Origin: Pseudomonas sp. CFBP 13711
GTDB taxonomy: Bacteria > Pseudomonadota > Gammaproteobacteria > Pseudomonadales > Pseudomonadaceae
Direction of reading: 5' to 3'
DNA length: 64,000 nucleotides
Assembly: GCF_014842265.1 (NCBI RefSeq)
Contig: NZ_JACYVI010000006.1
Span: 62,001-126,000 of the forward strand
How positions within the stretch are numbered: the first letter of the stretch is position 1; each line of letters opens with the position of its first letter. The notes under the pieces were generated by a model. That model made no database searches. It saw nothing but the letters and a program-made list of their open reading frames with translations, and had not been told where the DNA came from. The position numbers and the translations under genes are program-made. Below, piece after piece: positions 56,889-64,000 of this stretch.

Positions 56889-57575
56889 ATGGCGCCGCGC
56901 ATCAAAACCGTACGCATCAACACCCGTGAACGCATCGTGCACAGCAGCCTGGAGCTGTTCAATCAGCAGGGCGAGCGCAGCGTCAGCACCAATCACATCG
57001 CTGCGCACATGGAAATGTCGCCCGGCAATCTGTACTACCACTTCCCCAACAAGCAGGCGATCATCGCCGAGTTGTTCACCGAATACGAAACGCTGGTCGA
57101 CAGCTTTCTTCACCCGCCCAAGGGCCGTCTGCCGGGTGTCGAAGACAAACGCCATTACCTGATGGCGATCATCGACGGCATGTGGCGCTACCGTTTTCTG
57201 CACCGCGACCTCGAGCACCTGCTTGAAACCGATCCCGAGCTGGCAGTGCGTTACCGACGCTTTTCCCAACACTGCCTGATCAAGGCGATGTCCATTTACA
57301 GCGGCTTTGTCGACGCGCAGATTCTGAGCATGGACAAGGTCCAGATCGAATCGCTGACGCTCAATGCGTGGATCATCCTAACGTCTTGGGTGCGTTTTCT
57401 GTGCACCACCCGGGAGAACGCCGCTCACCTGAATGAGGACGCGATACGTCGCGGCGTTTATCAGGTGCTGATGCTGGAACTGGCCTACGTCACGCCCCAG
57501 GCGCTGGAAGCAGTGAATGCGCTGTGCGCGGAGTTTTACGTGCCGTTGGCCAAGGCACTGGAAGACGCTGGCTGA
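56889..57575 (+). CDS. TetR-family transcriptional regulator
   Basis: 228 residues. The N-terminal helix-turn-helix (RERIVHSSLELFNQQGERSVSTNHIAAHMEMSPGNLYYHFPNKQAI, about 14-58) is canonical TetR. The C-terminal ligand domain (about 70-228) begins with a long helix and is of the type found in PA0367-like regulators. It probably acts on the aldehyde dehydrogenase/MFS genes just upstream, a guess from position only. Confidence 0.85.
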   Translation: MAPRIKTVRINTRERIVHSSLELFNQQGERSVSTNHIAAHMEMSPGNLYYHFPNKQAIIAELFTEYETLVDSFLHPPKGRLPGVEDKRHYLMAIIDGMWRYRFLHRDLEHLLETDPELAVRYRRFSQHCLIKAMSIYSGFVDAQILSMDKVQIESLTLNAWIILTSWVRFLCTTRENAAHLNEDAIRRGVYQVLMLELAYVTPQALEAVNALCAEFYVPLAKALEDAG

Positions 57576-57637
57576 CTCGGCCCGGTTGTCTCACTCGATT
57601 GTCATATCGCCCTTTTTACTGCCTGCAGGAGCCTGTC

Positions 57638-58492
57638 ATGTCCATCGCGCAATTGATCAGCCCGCAACAATTGTCAGAACGCCTGACCCAGCCCGGGCTT
57701 GTGATACTGGATTGTCGTTCGTCGCTGGACGATCTGGACTACGGCCAGCGCAGCTACGCAGAGGGCCATATCGAAGGCGCTTCTTACGCTGACTTGCTCA
57801 ATGATCTCAGTGGTGCCATCACCAAGGGTGTGACCGGTCGCCACCCGCTGCCGGATCCGCAGACACTGATCGAGCGCTTGCGGTTCTGGGGTGTGAACAA
57901 CCACAGCGATATCGTGCTTTACGACGATGGCCCGGGTGCGTATGCCGCCCGAGCCTGGTGGTTGCTGGCGTGGCTGGGCAAGCGCGACGGCGTGTATATG
58001 CTCGATGGCGGGCTCAAGGCCTGGCATGGGGCGGGTCTGCCGCTGAGTCTTGATCCACCGCACCAACCCGAGGGTTCATTCGACGGCGTGCCAGATGAAT
58101 CGATGGTGCTGGCGGCCGAGCAACTGCAGGCCCGCATCGGCGATCCCGCCATGACGCTGATCGACGCACGTGCCCCCGCGCGGTTCCGGGGTGAAGTCGA
58201 GCCTATCGACCCTATTGCGGGGCACATTCCGAGCGCACAGTGCGCGGCATTCACCGACAACCTCGGGCCGGATGGCCACTTTCTCCCGGCAGAGCAGCTG
58301 AAGCAGCGCTTCGCCGAGGCACTACAAGGCCGTCCTGCCCATGCGCTCGTCGCTTATTGCGGTTCCGGCGTAACGGCCTGTCACAACCTGTTTGCCATGA
58401 CTCTCGCCGGGTATCCGTTGGGGGCGCTGTACGCGGGGTCATGGAGCGAATGGATCAACGACCCGCAGCGGGGCGTCGCGACCGGGGACTAA
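57638..58492 (+). CDS. sseA: Sulfurtransferase, 3-mercaptopyruvate type
   Basis: 284 residues with two rhodanese domains. The first is inactive: ILDCRSSLDD opens it and LDGGLKAWHGAGLPL closes it. The second carries the catalytic cysteine in VAYCGSGVTACHNLFA (about 245-258). CGSGVTA is the loop of mercaptopyruvate sulfurtransferases such as SseA, not of thiosulfate rhodaneses. AGGAG precedes the ATG at 57638. Cytosolic; links to cysteine breakdown. Confidence 0.85.
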   Translation: MSIAQLISPQQLSERLTQPGLVILDCRSSLDDLDYGQRSYAEGHIEGASYADLLNDLSGAITKGVTGRHPLPDPQTLIERLRFWGVNNHSDIVLYDDGPGAYAARAWWLLAWLGKRDGVYMLDGGLKAWHGAGLPLSLDPPHQPEGSFDGVPDESMVLAAEQLQARIGDPAMTLIDARAPARFRGEVEPIDPIAGHIPSAQCAAFTDNLGPDGHFLPAEQLKQRFAEALQGRPAHALVAYCGSGVTACHNLFAMTLAGYPLGALYAGSWSEWINDPQRGVATGD

Positions 58493-58510
58493 GGTAGCGG
58501 CGTATCTGCC

Positions 58511-58834
58511 TCACATCTGGCCCATCGCCCAGCGCAGCAAGAAGAACACCAGCAATCCGCCGCCGATGGTCGCCAGAAGATTGCGGCTGAATGCCGCAAT
58601 GCCAATCGACACGATCCCGGCCAGCAAGTAGGCGTTGTCCAGGGACAACTGCCAGTGCGCGCCGTCGGGCAGCAACATGCCAGGGACGACGATGGCGGTC
58701 AGCACGGCGGTGGGTACGTAATGCAGGCCTTGGCGCACCAGCGGCGGGAAACGCAGGTTCGGCCAGGCGAACAGGCTGTAGCGCATCAGAAAAGTGATCG
58801 CCGCCATGCCCAGAATCAGCCACCAGTACGTCAT
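58511..58834 (-). CDS. azlD: AzlD-type branched-chain amino acid export subunit
   Basis: 107 residues with about four membrane helices (LILGMAAITFLMRYSLF, LTAIVVPGMLL, AYLLAGIVSIGIAAFS and LLATIGGGLLVFFLL). It overlaps the AzlC-type gene by 4 bases, the usual pairing. Together they export valine or related amino acids by analogy to YgaZH. A frame extending it to 59650 is an artefact running through azlC. Confidence 0.85.
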   Translation of the reverse strand: MTYWWLILGMAAITFLMRYSLFAWPNLRFPPLVRQGLHYVPTAVLTAIVVPGMLLPDGAHWQLSLDNAYLLAGIVSIGIAAFSRNLLATIGGGLLVFFLLRWAMGQM

Positions 58835-59559
58835 GGGCGCACCTCGTTCGGGGTCATGTCGTCCAGCCTTGCCGCTTGCCTTCTCTCCAGAAACACCCCC
58901 GTCGCGATGCCACTGAACGCTGCGGCCATGAGCCCCAGCTTGTAGGGCCATGACCATGTCAGCAGGGCAACCGCGCCAGCGACCAGCGCGGCGGCGATTT
59001 GTGGGTGGGTGCGCAGTAGCGGCACGACGATACCGATGAAAGTTGCCAGCATCGCGAATTCCAGGCCCCAACTGGCCATGTCGGGAAAAGCCTGACCAAA
59101 CAGCACGCCCACCAGCGAGCTGCTTACCCAGCAGGCATACAGCGAGCTCGCCACGCCCAGCCAGTACCAATGCGCGAGCGGCGTCCGGCCGTGGACCAGG
59201 TAGTGGCGTTGAACAATGGCGAAAGTTTCGTCCGTCAGCCAGAACGCCAGCAGCAGTCGCCAGCGCTGGGGCAGCCCCTGAACCTGTGGCTGCAGGGTGG
59301 CGCTGTACAGCACGTGGCGCAAATTGACGATGAACGTCGTCAACAGAATCACAACCGCGCCGGCCCCGGCGCCCATCAGGCTGATGACGATAAACTGCGC
59401 CGATCCTGCGTAAACGAACATCGACATGCCGACCGCCTGCCACAGGGTCAGCCCACCCACACCGGCGAGGGTGCCGAAGATAATGCCGAATGGGGCAATG
59501 CCAACCAGCATCGGCACGCTGTCGCGAAGGCCGCGGACGAAGAGTTGATGACGGGACAT
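58831..59559 (-). CDS. azlC: AzlC-type branched-chain amino acid exporter
   Basis: 242 residues with five to six helices. Family marks: GIAPFGIIFGTLAGVGGL, SMFVYAGSAQFIVISL, NLRHVLYSATL and FWLTDETFAI. The ATG at 59559 follows GGAGAAAAACC. Main subunit of the exporter formed with AzlD. Confidence 0.88.
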   Translation of the reverse strand: MSRHQLFVRGLRDSVPMLVGIAPFGIIFGTLAGVGGLTLWQAVGMSMFVYAGSAQFIVISLMGAGAGAVVILLTTFIVNLRHVLYSATLQPQVQGLPQRWRLLLAFWLTDETFAIVQRHYLVHGRTPLAHWYWLGVASSLYACWVSSSLVGVLFGQAFPDMASWGLEFAMLATFIGIVVPLLRTHPQIAAALVAGAVALLTWSWPYKLGLMAAAFSGIATGVFLERRQAARLDDMTPNEVRP

Positions 59560-59627
59560 GGTTTTTCTCCTTATGCCCCGGATGGTAAGCGGGCGGCGCA
59601 CACGTGTCTTGAACGATCGTGCAGGCG

Positions 59628-60644
59628 TTAGCGGCTTGGCTGCGTGCCATGGACGTCCGTCAACCACGCCGGAATCCGTTGCTCCAGGTAATACGTCGGC
59701 TTTCTAATCGTGCCGCCGACAAAACCCACGTGACCGCCTTTTTTCTGCAGGTCGAATTCGGTGCTGGACGACAGCTCCGAGCCTTCAGGCAGGCTGTGCT
59801 TGAACACGAACGGGTCATCAAGAGATTGAATCAGCAGCGTTGGCGTGCGGATGGCGCCGAGGAAGTACCGACTGGAGGCGCGCTGGTAGTAATCATGGGC
59901 GTCCACGAATCCATTGAGCGGCGCTGTCACGCGCCCGTCGAAATCCCAGAACGTGCGCATGTCTTTCAGGGAGCCCAGTGCCGCCAGTTCTGCCAGCCCG
60001 TCACTGAGGCCTTCGTGCTGAAAGCGTCGCTGCTTGTCCTTGATGTAGCCGACCATCTCGCGCATGAAGTGCCGTTGGTAAACCCTGGAAAACCCCAGCC
60101 CGATCCGGTCGGCGCATTCGTCCAGACGAAACGGCACCGACACCGCCGCAGCCCCCTGCAGGTGGCTGTCGAACCCGGTTTCGCCAAGGTGCTTGAGCAA
60201 AATGTTGCCGCCGAGGGAATACCCGACCGCGTAAAGCGGCGCCAACGGTCGAGCCTTGCGCAGATGATCGATCACGGCGGCAAGGTCTTCGCTGGCGCCG
60301 GAGTGATAGCTGCGGGGCAACAGGTTCGGCTCCCCTGAACAGCCTCGCCAGTTGAGGGCGACACTCGCCCAGCCACGTTTTTCCATGGCGTGCTGCAGCC
60401 CGGCGACATAGGGGGAGTTGGACGAGCCGGTCAGACCGTGCAGCACCAGCACGACCGGCACAGTGGCGTCGTGCGGGCCGTGCCAGTCCATGTCGAGGAA
60501 ATCACCGTCTTCCAGCCAGATGCGCTCGCGCCGACGCTCGAGGTGGGTGGTCGGCCGCCAGAGCGGTCCCCACAGCGTCTGCAAGTGCGGGTTGCCCAGG
60601 CCGAATGCCGGGACAAACCCGGGAAGATCAGCTCGCGACCGCAC
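59628..60644 (-). CDS. yheT: YheT-type alpha/beta hydrolase
   Basis: 338 residues from a GTG at 60644; a farther GTG at 60689 is also possible. There is no in-frame ATG, so the start is uncertain and overlaps rsmD either way. FGLGNPHLQTLWGPL at the N-terminus is the YheT signature, then LVLHGLTGSSNSPY, the nucleophile elbow GYSLGGN (Ser), and a late catalytic GGHVGFVGG (His). Cytosolic carboxylesterase-like enzyme of unknown substrate. Confidence 0.8.
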   Translation of the reverse strand: MRSRADLPGFVPAFGLGNPHLQTLWGPLWRPTTHLERRRERIWLEDGDFLDMDWHGPHDATVPVVLVLHGLTGSSNSPYVAGLQHAMEKRGWASVALNWRGCSGEPNLLPRSYHSGASEDLAAVIDHLRKARPLAPLYAVGYSLGGNILLKHLGETGFDSHLQGAAAVSVPFRLDECADRIGLGFSRVYQRHFMREMVGYIKDKQRRFQHEGLSDGLAELAALGSLKDMRTFWDFDGRVTAPLNGFVDAHDYYQRASSRYFLGAIRTPTLLIQSLDDPFVFKHSLPEGSELSSSTEFDLQKKGGHVGFVGGTIRKPTYYLEQRIPAWLTDVHGTQPSR

Positions 60645-61248
60645 TGCGTTCCCACACCGCGTAGTGAACCTGACCGGCTTTCTTTTCACGGTGCAGGCGC
60701 CAGTTGGCGGGCATGCCCAGCGTCGACGGCGCGGTTTCGCTTTCGGTGTAGATCCACGCGCTGTCCGCCAGCCAGTTGCGCTCTTCGAGCAGCGTGCAGG
60801 CAGGCATCAGCAAGTCCTGGTGGAACGGCGGGTCGAGGAACACTACGTCGAACTGTTCGGCCGGCTGGGTCTCCAGATGACGGAGCGCGTCGCCGGTCGC
60901 GGTTTTGCCGACGGTGCAACGCAGCGTGCCGAGGTGTTCGCGCAGGCTGGAGATCGCCATCGAGTTGGTGTCCAGCGCCAGACCCATGCTGGCGCCGCGC
61001 GATAGGGCTTCAAGGTACAGCGCGCCACTGCCGGCGAACGGATCGAGGACGCGCGCGCCTTCGATGTACGGCGCCAGCCAGTTGAACAGAGTTTCCCGCA
61101 CACGGTCCGGCGTCGGGCGCAGACCGGGGGCGTCAGGGAAACTCAGACGCCGACTGCGCCATTCGCCGCCGATGATCCGCAGTTGGCCCAGGCCCGTGTG
61201 GATTTTGTGCCCTTTGTGGATACGCGGCGGCTTGGAAGTCGAGGTCAT
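60628..61248 (-). CDS. rsmD: 16S rRNA m2G966 methyltransferase RsmD
   Basis: 206 residues: RIIGGEWRSRRL and the substrate loop GLRPTPDRVRETLFNWL, SAM motif LDPFAGSGALYLEALSRGA (about 68-86) and catalytic DVVFLDPPFHQDL. Its ATG shares one base with the upstream M16 peptidase stop. Conserved position before the M16 pair as in P. aeruginosa. Confidence 0.93.
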   Translation of the reverse strand: MTSTSKPPRIHKGHKIHTGLGQLRIIGGEWRSRRLSFPDAPGLRPTPDRVRETLFNWLAPYIEGARVLDPFAGSGALYLEALSRGASMGLALDTNSMAISSLREHLGTLRCTVGKTATGDALRHLETQPAEQFDVVFLDPPFHQDLLMPACTLLEERNWLADSAWIYTESETAPSTLGMPANWRLHREKKAGQVHYAVWERSAVAS

Positions 61249-62741
61249 CAGTGCTCCGGAACGCCGAGCGGTTGCTCGGCGGGTTTGTCAGTAGGGGGTG
61301 GCAGTGGCTTCTGCGGGACGGTCGGACCTGCGGTCACGATCACCAGCTTGTCGGCGTCCAGATGTTTGTTCATCACGGTCTTGATCTGCTCGACCGTGAC
61401 GCTCTGGGACTGCGTCATGAAATCTTCGAGGTAGGTCAGCGGCAGATTATAGAAGCCGACTGCGCCCAGTTGGCCAACGATGGCCGCATTGCTGGCAGTC
61501 GCCAGTGGAAAGCTGCCGGCCAGTTCGCGCTTGGCATCATCGAGCTCTTTTTGGGTCGGGCCGTTGGCAAGGAAGTCACGGGTGATGTCCTTCACCAGCT
61601 TGAGGGTGTTTTCGCTGAGTTCGGCCCGGGTCTGCAGGCTGATCATGAACGGACCTTGTGCCTGCATCGGCGTAAAGCCCGAAGAGACGCCGTAGGTCAG
61701 GCCACGTTTTTCCCTCACTTCGGTCATCAGACGGCTGCCGAAACCGCCGCCACCGAGGATCGAGTTGCCAAGTGACAGGGCCGCGTAATCAGGATCGCCG
61801 CGGGTGATGCCCAGTTCAGCCAGCATCAGGTGGGTCTGCTTGGACGGAAACTCGATGTGGGTTTCACTCGGCTTGGGTTCGGTCGGTGCGACGGTTGGCG
61901 CCAGCGCCGGGCCTTTGGGGAGCGCAGCGGAAACTTGCGCCGCAACGGCTTCGGCTTCCGCTCGCGTCAGGTCTCCGGCCAGCGCAATCACTGCGTTGCC
62001 AGCGGCGTAGGCCTTGGCATGAAAGGCCTTCAGTTGAGCAAAGGTCAGAGGCGCGATGCTTTTGGCCGTGCCCATGCTCGGATGCGCGTAGGGATGATCG
62101 CCGTACAACCGCTTGAACAGCTCATCGCCTGCGAGCTTGCCCGGGTTCTGCTTTTGATATTCGAAGCTCGCCAGCAGTTGATTTTTGATCCGCGCCAGCG
62201 AGTCCGCCGGGAACGTCGGTTTGCCCACCACTTCGGCAAACAGTTTTAACGCGGGCTCGCGTTTGTCGGCGGCGCTCAGGCTGCGCAGCGAAGCGATCGC
62301 CATGTCGCGATAGGAGCCGTTGCCGAAATCAGCGCCCAGCCCTTCGAAACCTTCGGCGATGGCGCTGACGTTCTTGCCTTTGACGCCCTCGTTGAGCATC
62401 GCGTTGGTGACCAGCGCAATACCGGGATTGGCGCCGTCCTGGCTGCTGCCGGCCGCGAACAGCAGGCGCATGTCGAACATCGGCAGTTCATGGGCTTCGA
62501 CGAAGAGCACGCGAGCGCCTTCGGCGGTATTCCACGACTGGATGTTCAGCGAGCGGCGAGCCGGCGCTTTACCGTCCAGCTCTTTCAGGGATTCCAGCGT
62601 GCTGGCGGCCTTATCGATGGCTTTCGGGGCTTCGGCGGTCTCTGCCATCGCCGATGCCGCACCGAACAGACCAAACGTGACGGCAAGTGCGAAGGAGCAG
62701 GCCCGCGTCCGCGCAAAGCGGGAGTCGTTGCGCTGGTTCAT
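61248..62741 (-). CDS. M16-family peptidase partner without the zinc motif
   Basis: 497 residues with signal peptide (CSFALAVTFGLFGAASAMA, cleavage near residue 33). The M16 fold is clear (LPMFDMRLLFAAGSSQDG; C-terminal REKRGLTYGVSSGF with the substrate-binding R/Y pair). Where the catalytic HxxEH should be it has GIALVTNAMLNEG. It therefore likely supplies the R/Y subunit of a heterodimer with the gene upstream, which carries HxxEH. Periplasmic. Confidence 0.85.
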   Translation of the reverse strand: MNQRNDSRFARTRACSFALAVTFGLFGAASAMAETAEAPKAIDKAASTLESLKELDGKAPARRSLNIQSWNTAEGARVLFVEAHELPMFDMRLLFAAGSSQDGANPGIALVTNAMLNEGVKGKNVSAIAEGFEGLGADFGNGSYRDMAIASLRSLSAADKREPALKLFAEVVGKPTFPADSLARIKNQLLASFEYQKQNPGKLAGDELFKRLYGDHPYAHPSMGTAKSIAPLTFAQLKAFHAKAYAAGNAVIALAGDLTRAEAEAVAAQVSAALPKGPALAPTVAPTEPKPSETHIEFPSKQTHLMLAELGITRGDPDYAALSLGNSILGGGGFGSRLMTEVREKRGLTYGVSSGFTPMQAQGPFMISLQTRAELSENTLKLVKDITRDFLANGPTQKELDDAKRELAGSFPLATASNAAIVGQLGAVGFYNLPLTYLEDFMTQSQSVTVEQIKTVMNKHLDADKLVIVTAGPTVPQKPLPPPTDKPAEQPLGVPEH

Positions 62742-64000
62742 TGGGCTTTCTCCTCAGGCAAAACATGCGCAACGGCGAGGCGCTCGCGGGTGAAATAAGT
62801 ACGGGCGGCTTTCTGGATGTCTTCCGGCGTCACGCTTTGCAGCGCGGCCAGTTCCTGATCGATGAGCTTCCAGGACAGGCCCACTGTTTCCAGTTCGCCA
62901 ATGGTGCTGGCCTGACTGGTGATGGAATCGCGCTCGTAGACCAATCCGGCGATCACCTGGGCCCGGACCCGTTCGAGCTCTTCCTTGGCGGGCGGCTTGG
63001 TTTTCAGCTCGTCGAGCAGGCGCCAGATGCCGGCTTCAGCGTCGGCGAGGGTTTTCTTCTTCTGCTGATTGGGCGTGGCGCTGATGGTGAACAGGCTGTC
63101 GCCGCGGGTGTAGGCGTCGTAGTCGGACGCGGCGCCGGTGACCAATTCTTCGCCGCGCTCCAGGCGGGTCGGAATGCGCGCGCTGTAGCCGCCGTCAAGC
63201 AAGGCCGAAATCAGGCGCAGTGCGTTGACCGACTGAGGATCGGTGGCGGTAGCCAGGCTCGGCACGTTGAAGCCATACATCAGGCTCGGCATCTGCGTGG
63301 CCACATGCACGGTGATCTGGCGCAGGCCAGGTTCGGCGAGCTCCAGCGGCTTTTTCGACGGCGGTACGTCGCGGCGTGGCACCGGGCCGAAGAAGCGCTC
63401 AGCCAAGGTTTTCACTTCATCGGGCTTCACGTCACCGACCACCACCAGCGTGGCGTTGTTGGGGACATACCAGGATTCATACCAGTGGCGCAGCTCCTCG
63501 ACCTTCATGCGCTCAAGGTCCGCCATCCAGCCGATGGTCGGCGTGTGGTAGCCGCTGGCGGGGTAGGCGATGGCCTTGAAGCGCTCGTAGGCCTTGGCGT
63601 TCGGCTTGTCATCGGTGCGCAGGCGTCGCTCTTCCTTGATGACTTCGATCTCCCGGGCGAACTCTTCAGGGGGCAGGCGCAGGGTGGCCATGCGGTCGGC
63701 TTCCAGTTCGAAGGCAACAGCCAGTCGATCACGGGCCAGCACTTGGTAATAAGCGGTGTAGTCATCGCTGGTGAAGGCGTTCTCTTCAGCGCCCAGGTCG
63801 CGCAGGATCAGCGATGCTTCGCCAGGGCCCGCCTTGGAGCTGCCCTTGAACATCATGTGTTCCAGCGCATGGGAAAGGCCCGTCTGTCCAGGCGTCTCGT
63901 AGCTGGAGCCGACCTTGTACCAGACCTGCGAAACCACGACCGGCGCGCGGTGGTCTTCACGGACGACGACCTTCAGGCCGTTGTCCAGCGTGAACTCGGT
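62738..64000 (-). CDS. Zinc-dependent M16-family peptidase (cut at its 5' end by the window)
   Basis: The visible part, about 420 residues, runs off the right edge. It carries the inverted zinc motif HALEHMMFKG with the distant glutamate in AFELEADRMATL, and EFAREIEVIKEERR typical of M16B. It overlaps the non-catalytic partner by 4 bases, so the two probably form a periplasmic heterodimer. In P. aeruginosa the equivalent genes precede ftsY; the start and signal peptide lie beyond the window. Confidence 0.88.
   Translation of the reverse strand, partial: TEFTLDNGLKVVVREDHRAPVVVSQVWYKVGSSYETPGQTGLSHALEHMMFKGSSKAGPGEASLILRDLGAEENAFTSDDYTAYYQVLARDRLAVAFELEADRMATLRLPPEEFAREIEVIKEERRLRTDDKPNAKAYERFKAIAYPASGYHTPTIGWMADLERMKVEELRHWYESWYVPNNATLVVVGDVKPDEVKTLAERFFGPVPRRDVPPSKKPLELAEPGLRQITVHVATQMPSLMYGFNVPSLATATDPQSVNALRLISALLDGGYSARIPTRLERGEELVTGAASDYDAYTRGDSLFTISATPNQQKKKTLADAEAGIWRLLDELKTKPPAKEELERVRAQVIAGLVYERDSITSQASTIGELETVGLSWKLIDQELAALQSVTPEDIQKAARTYFTRERLAVAHVLPEEKAQ

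Noticed and set aside
58511-59650. 379-codon minus-strand frame covering azlC and azlD
   Set aside because: Only its last 107 codons (azlD) are real. The earlier part lies out of frame with azlC and is Arg/Pro-rich.

Overview
The window reads as chromosomal DNA of a fluorescent-type Pseudomonas (P. fluorescens / P. syringae lineage). The evidence is dense GC-rich coding with short gaps, protein families and gene orders familiar from Pseudomonas (glnA-ntrBC, thiI-typA next to glnA, coaD-fdx-ggt-mutM, rsmD with two M16 peptidases), and two interspersed REP families typical of this genus. One family has the core GTGGGAGCGAGCTTGCTCGCG, the other GTAGGACCGGCTTTAGCCGGG. I found no rRNA or tRNA gene, CRISPR array, prophage or insertion sequence.

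Layout. 503-5846 is a three-gene RND efflux operon with two periplasmic adaptors (TriABC-like). 5919-9547 holds a small carbohydrate-binding-like protein, a large exported glycoside-hydrolase-like protein and a methyltransferase. 9786-16436 (minus strand) is an organosulfur cluster: two tandem SfnB/DszC-like flavoproteins, a DszA/NtaA-like flavin monooxygenase and a MetNIQ-type ABC importer. 16574-18231 contains hypothetical genes and an AT-richer gap. 18232-22833 is a cysteine module: cystine importer tcyJLN, D-cysteine desulfhydrase, and a divergent serine acetyltransferase. Together 9.8-22.8 kb forms a sulfur-acquisition island of about 13 kb.

23326-27465 has a BCCT betaine/choline transporter behind a BetI-like operator, an SDR oxidoreductase and an aldo-keto reductase. 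27573-33866 is the nitrogen-control locus: ntrC, ntrB, two DUF4124 envelope proteins, a secreted chorismate mutase and glnA. A sigma-54 promoter and NtrC enhancer-like sites lie upstream of glnA. 34199-37614 carries thiI and typA. 37818-41152 has a cysteine-cluster protein and a poorly characterised GTPase/membrane-protein pair. 41281-51072 carries folA, pchP, a DASH-type photolyase/cryptochrome, ilvD, rlmI, an HDOD protein, mutM and small membrane proteins. 51054-64000 carries ggt, fdx, coaD, an aldehyde dehydrogenase, an MFS exporter, a TetR regulator, a sulfurtransferase, azlCD, yheT, rsmD and a pair of M16 peptidases, the last cut by the window end.

Most of the window is conserved core genome. 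The least explained parts are the DszA/DszC-like operon with its own importer, the GTPase/membrane pair, the glycoside-hydrolase/CBM pair, the two-repeat hypothetical protein at 16925-17659, and REP units duplicated in tandem with a 113-bp period.
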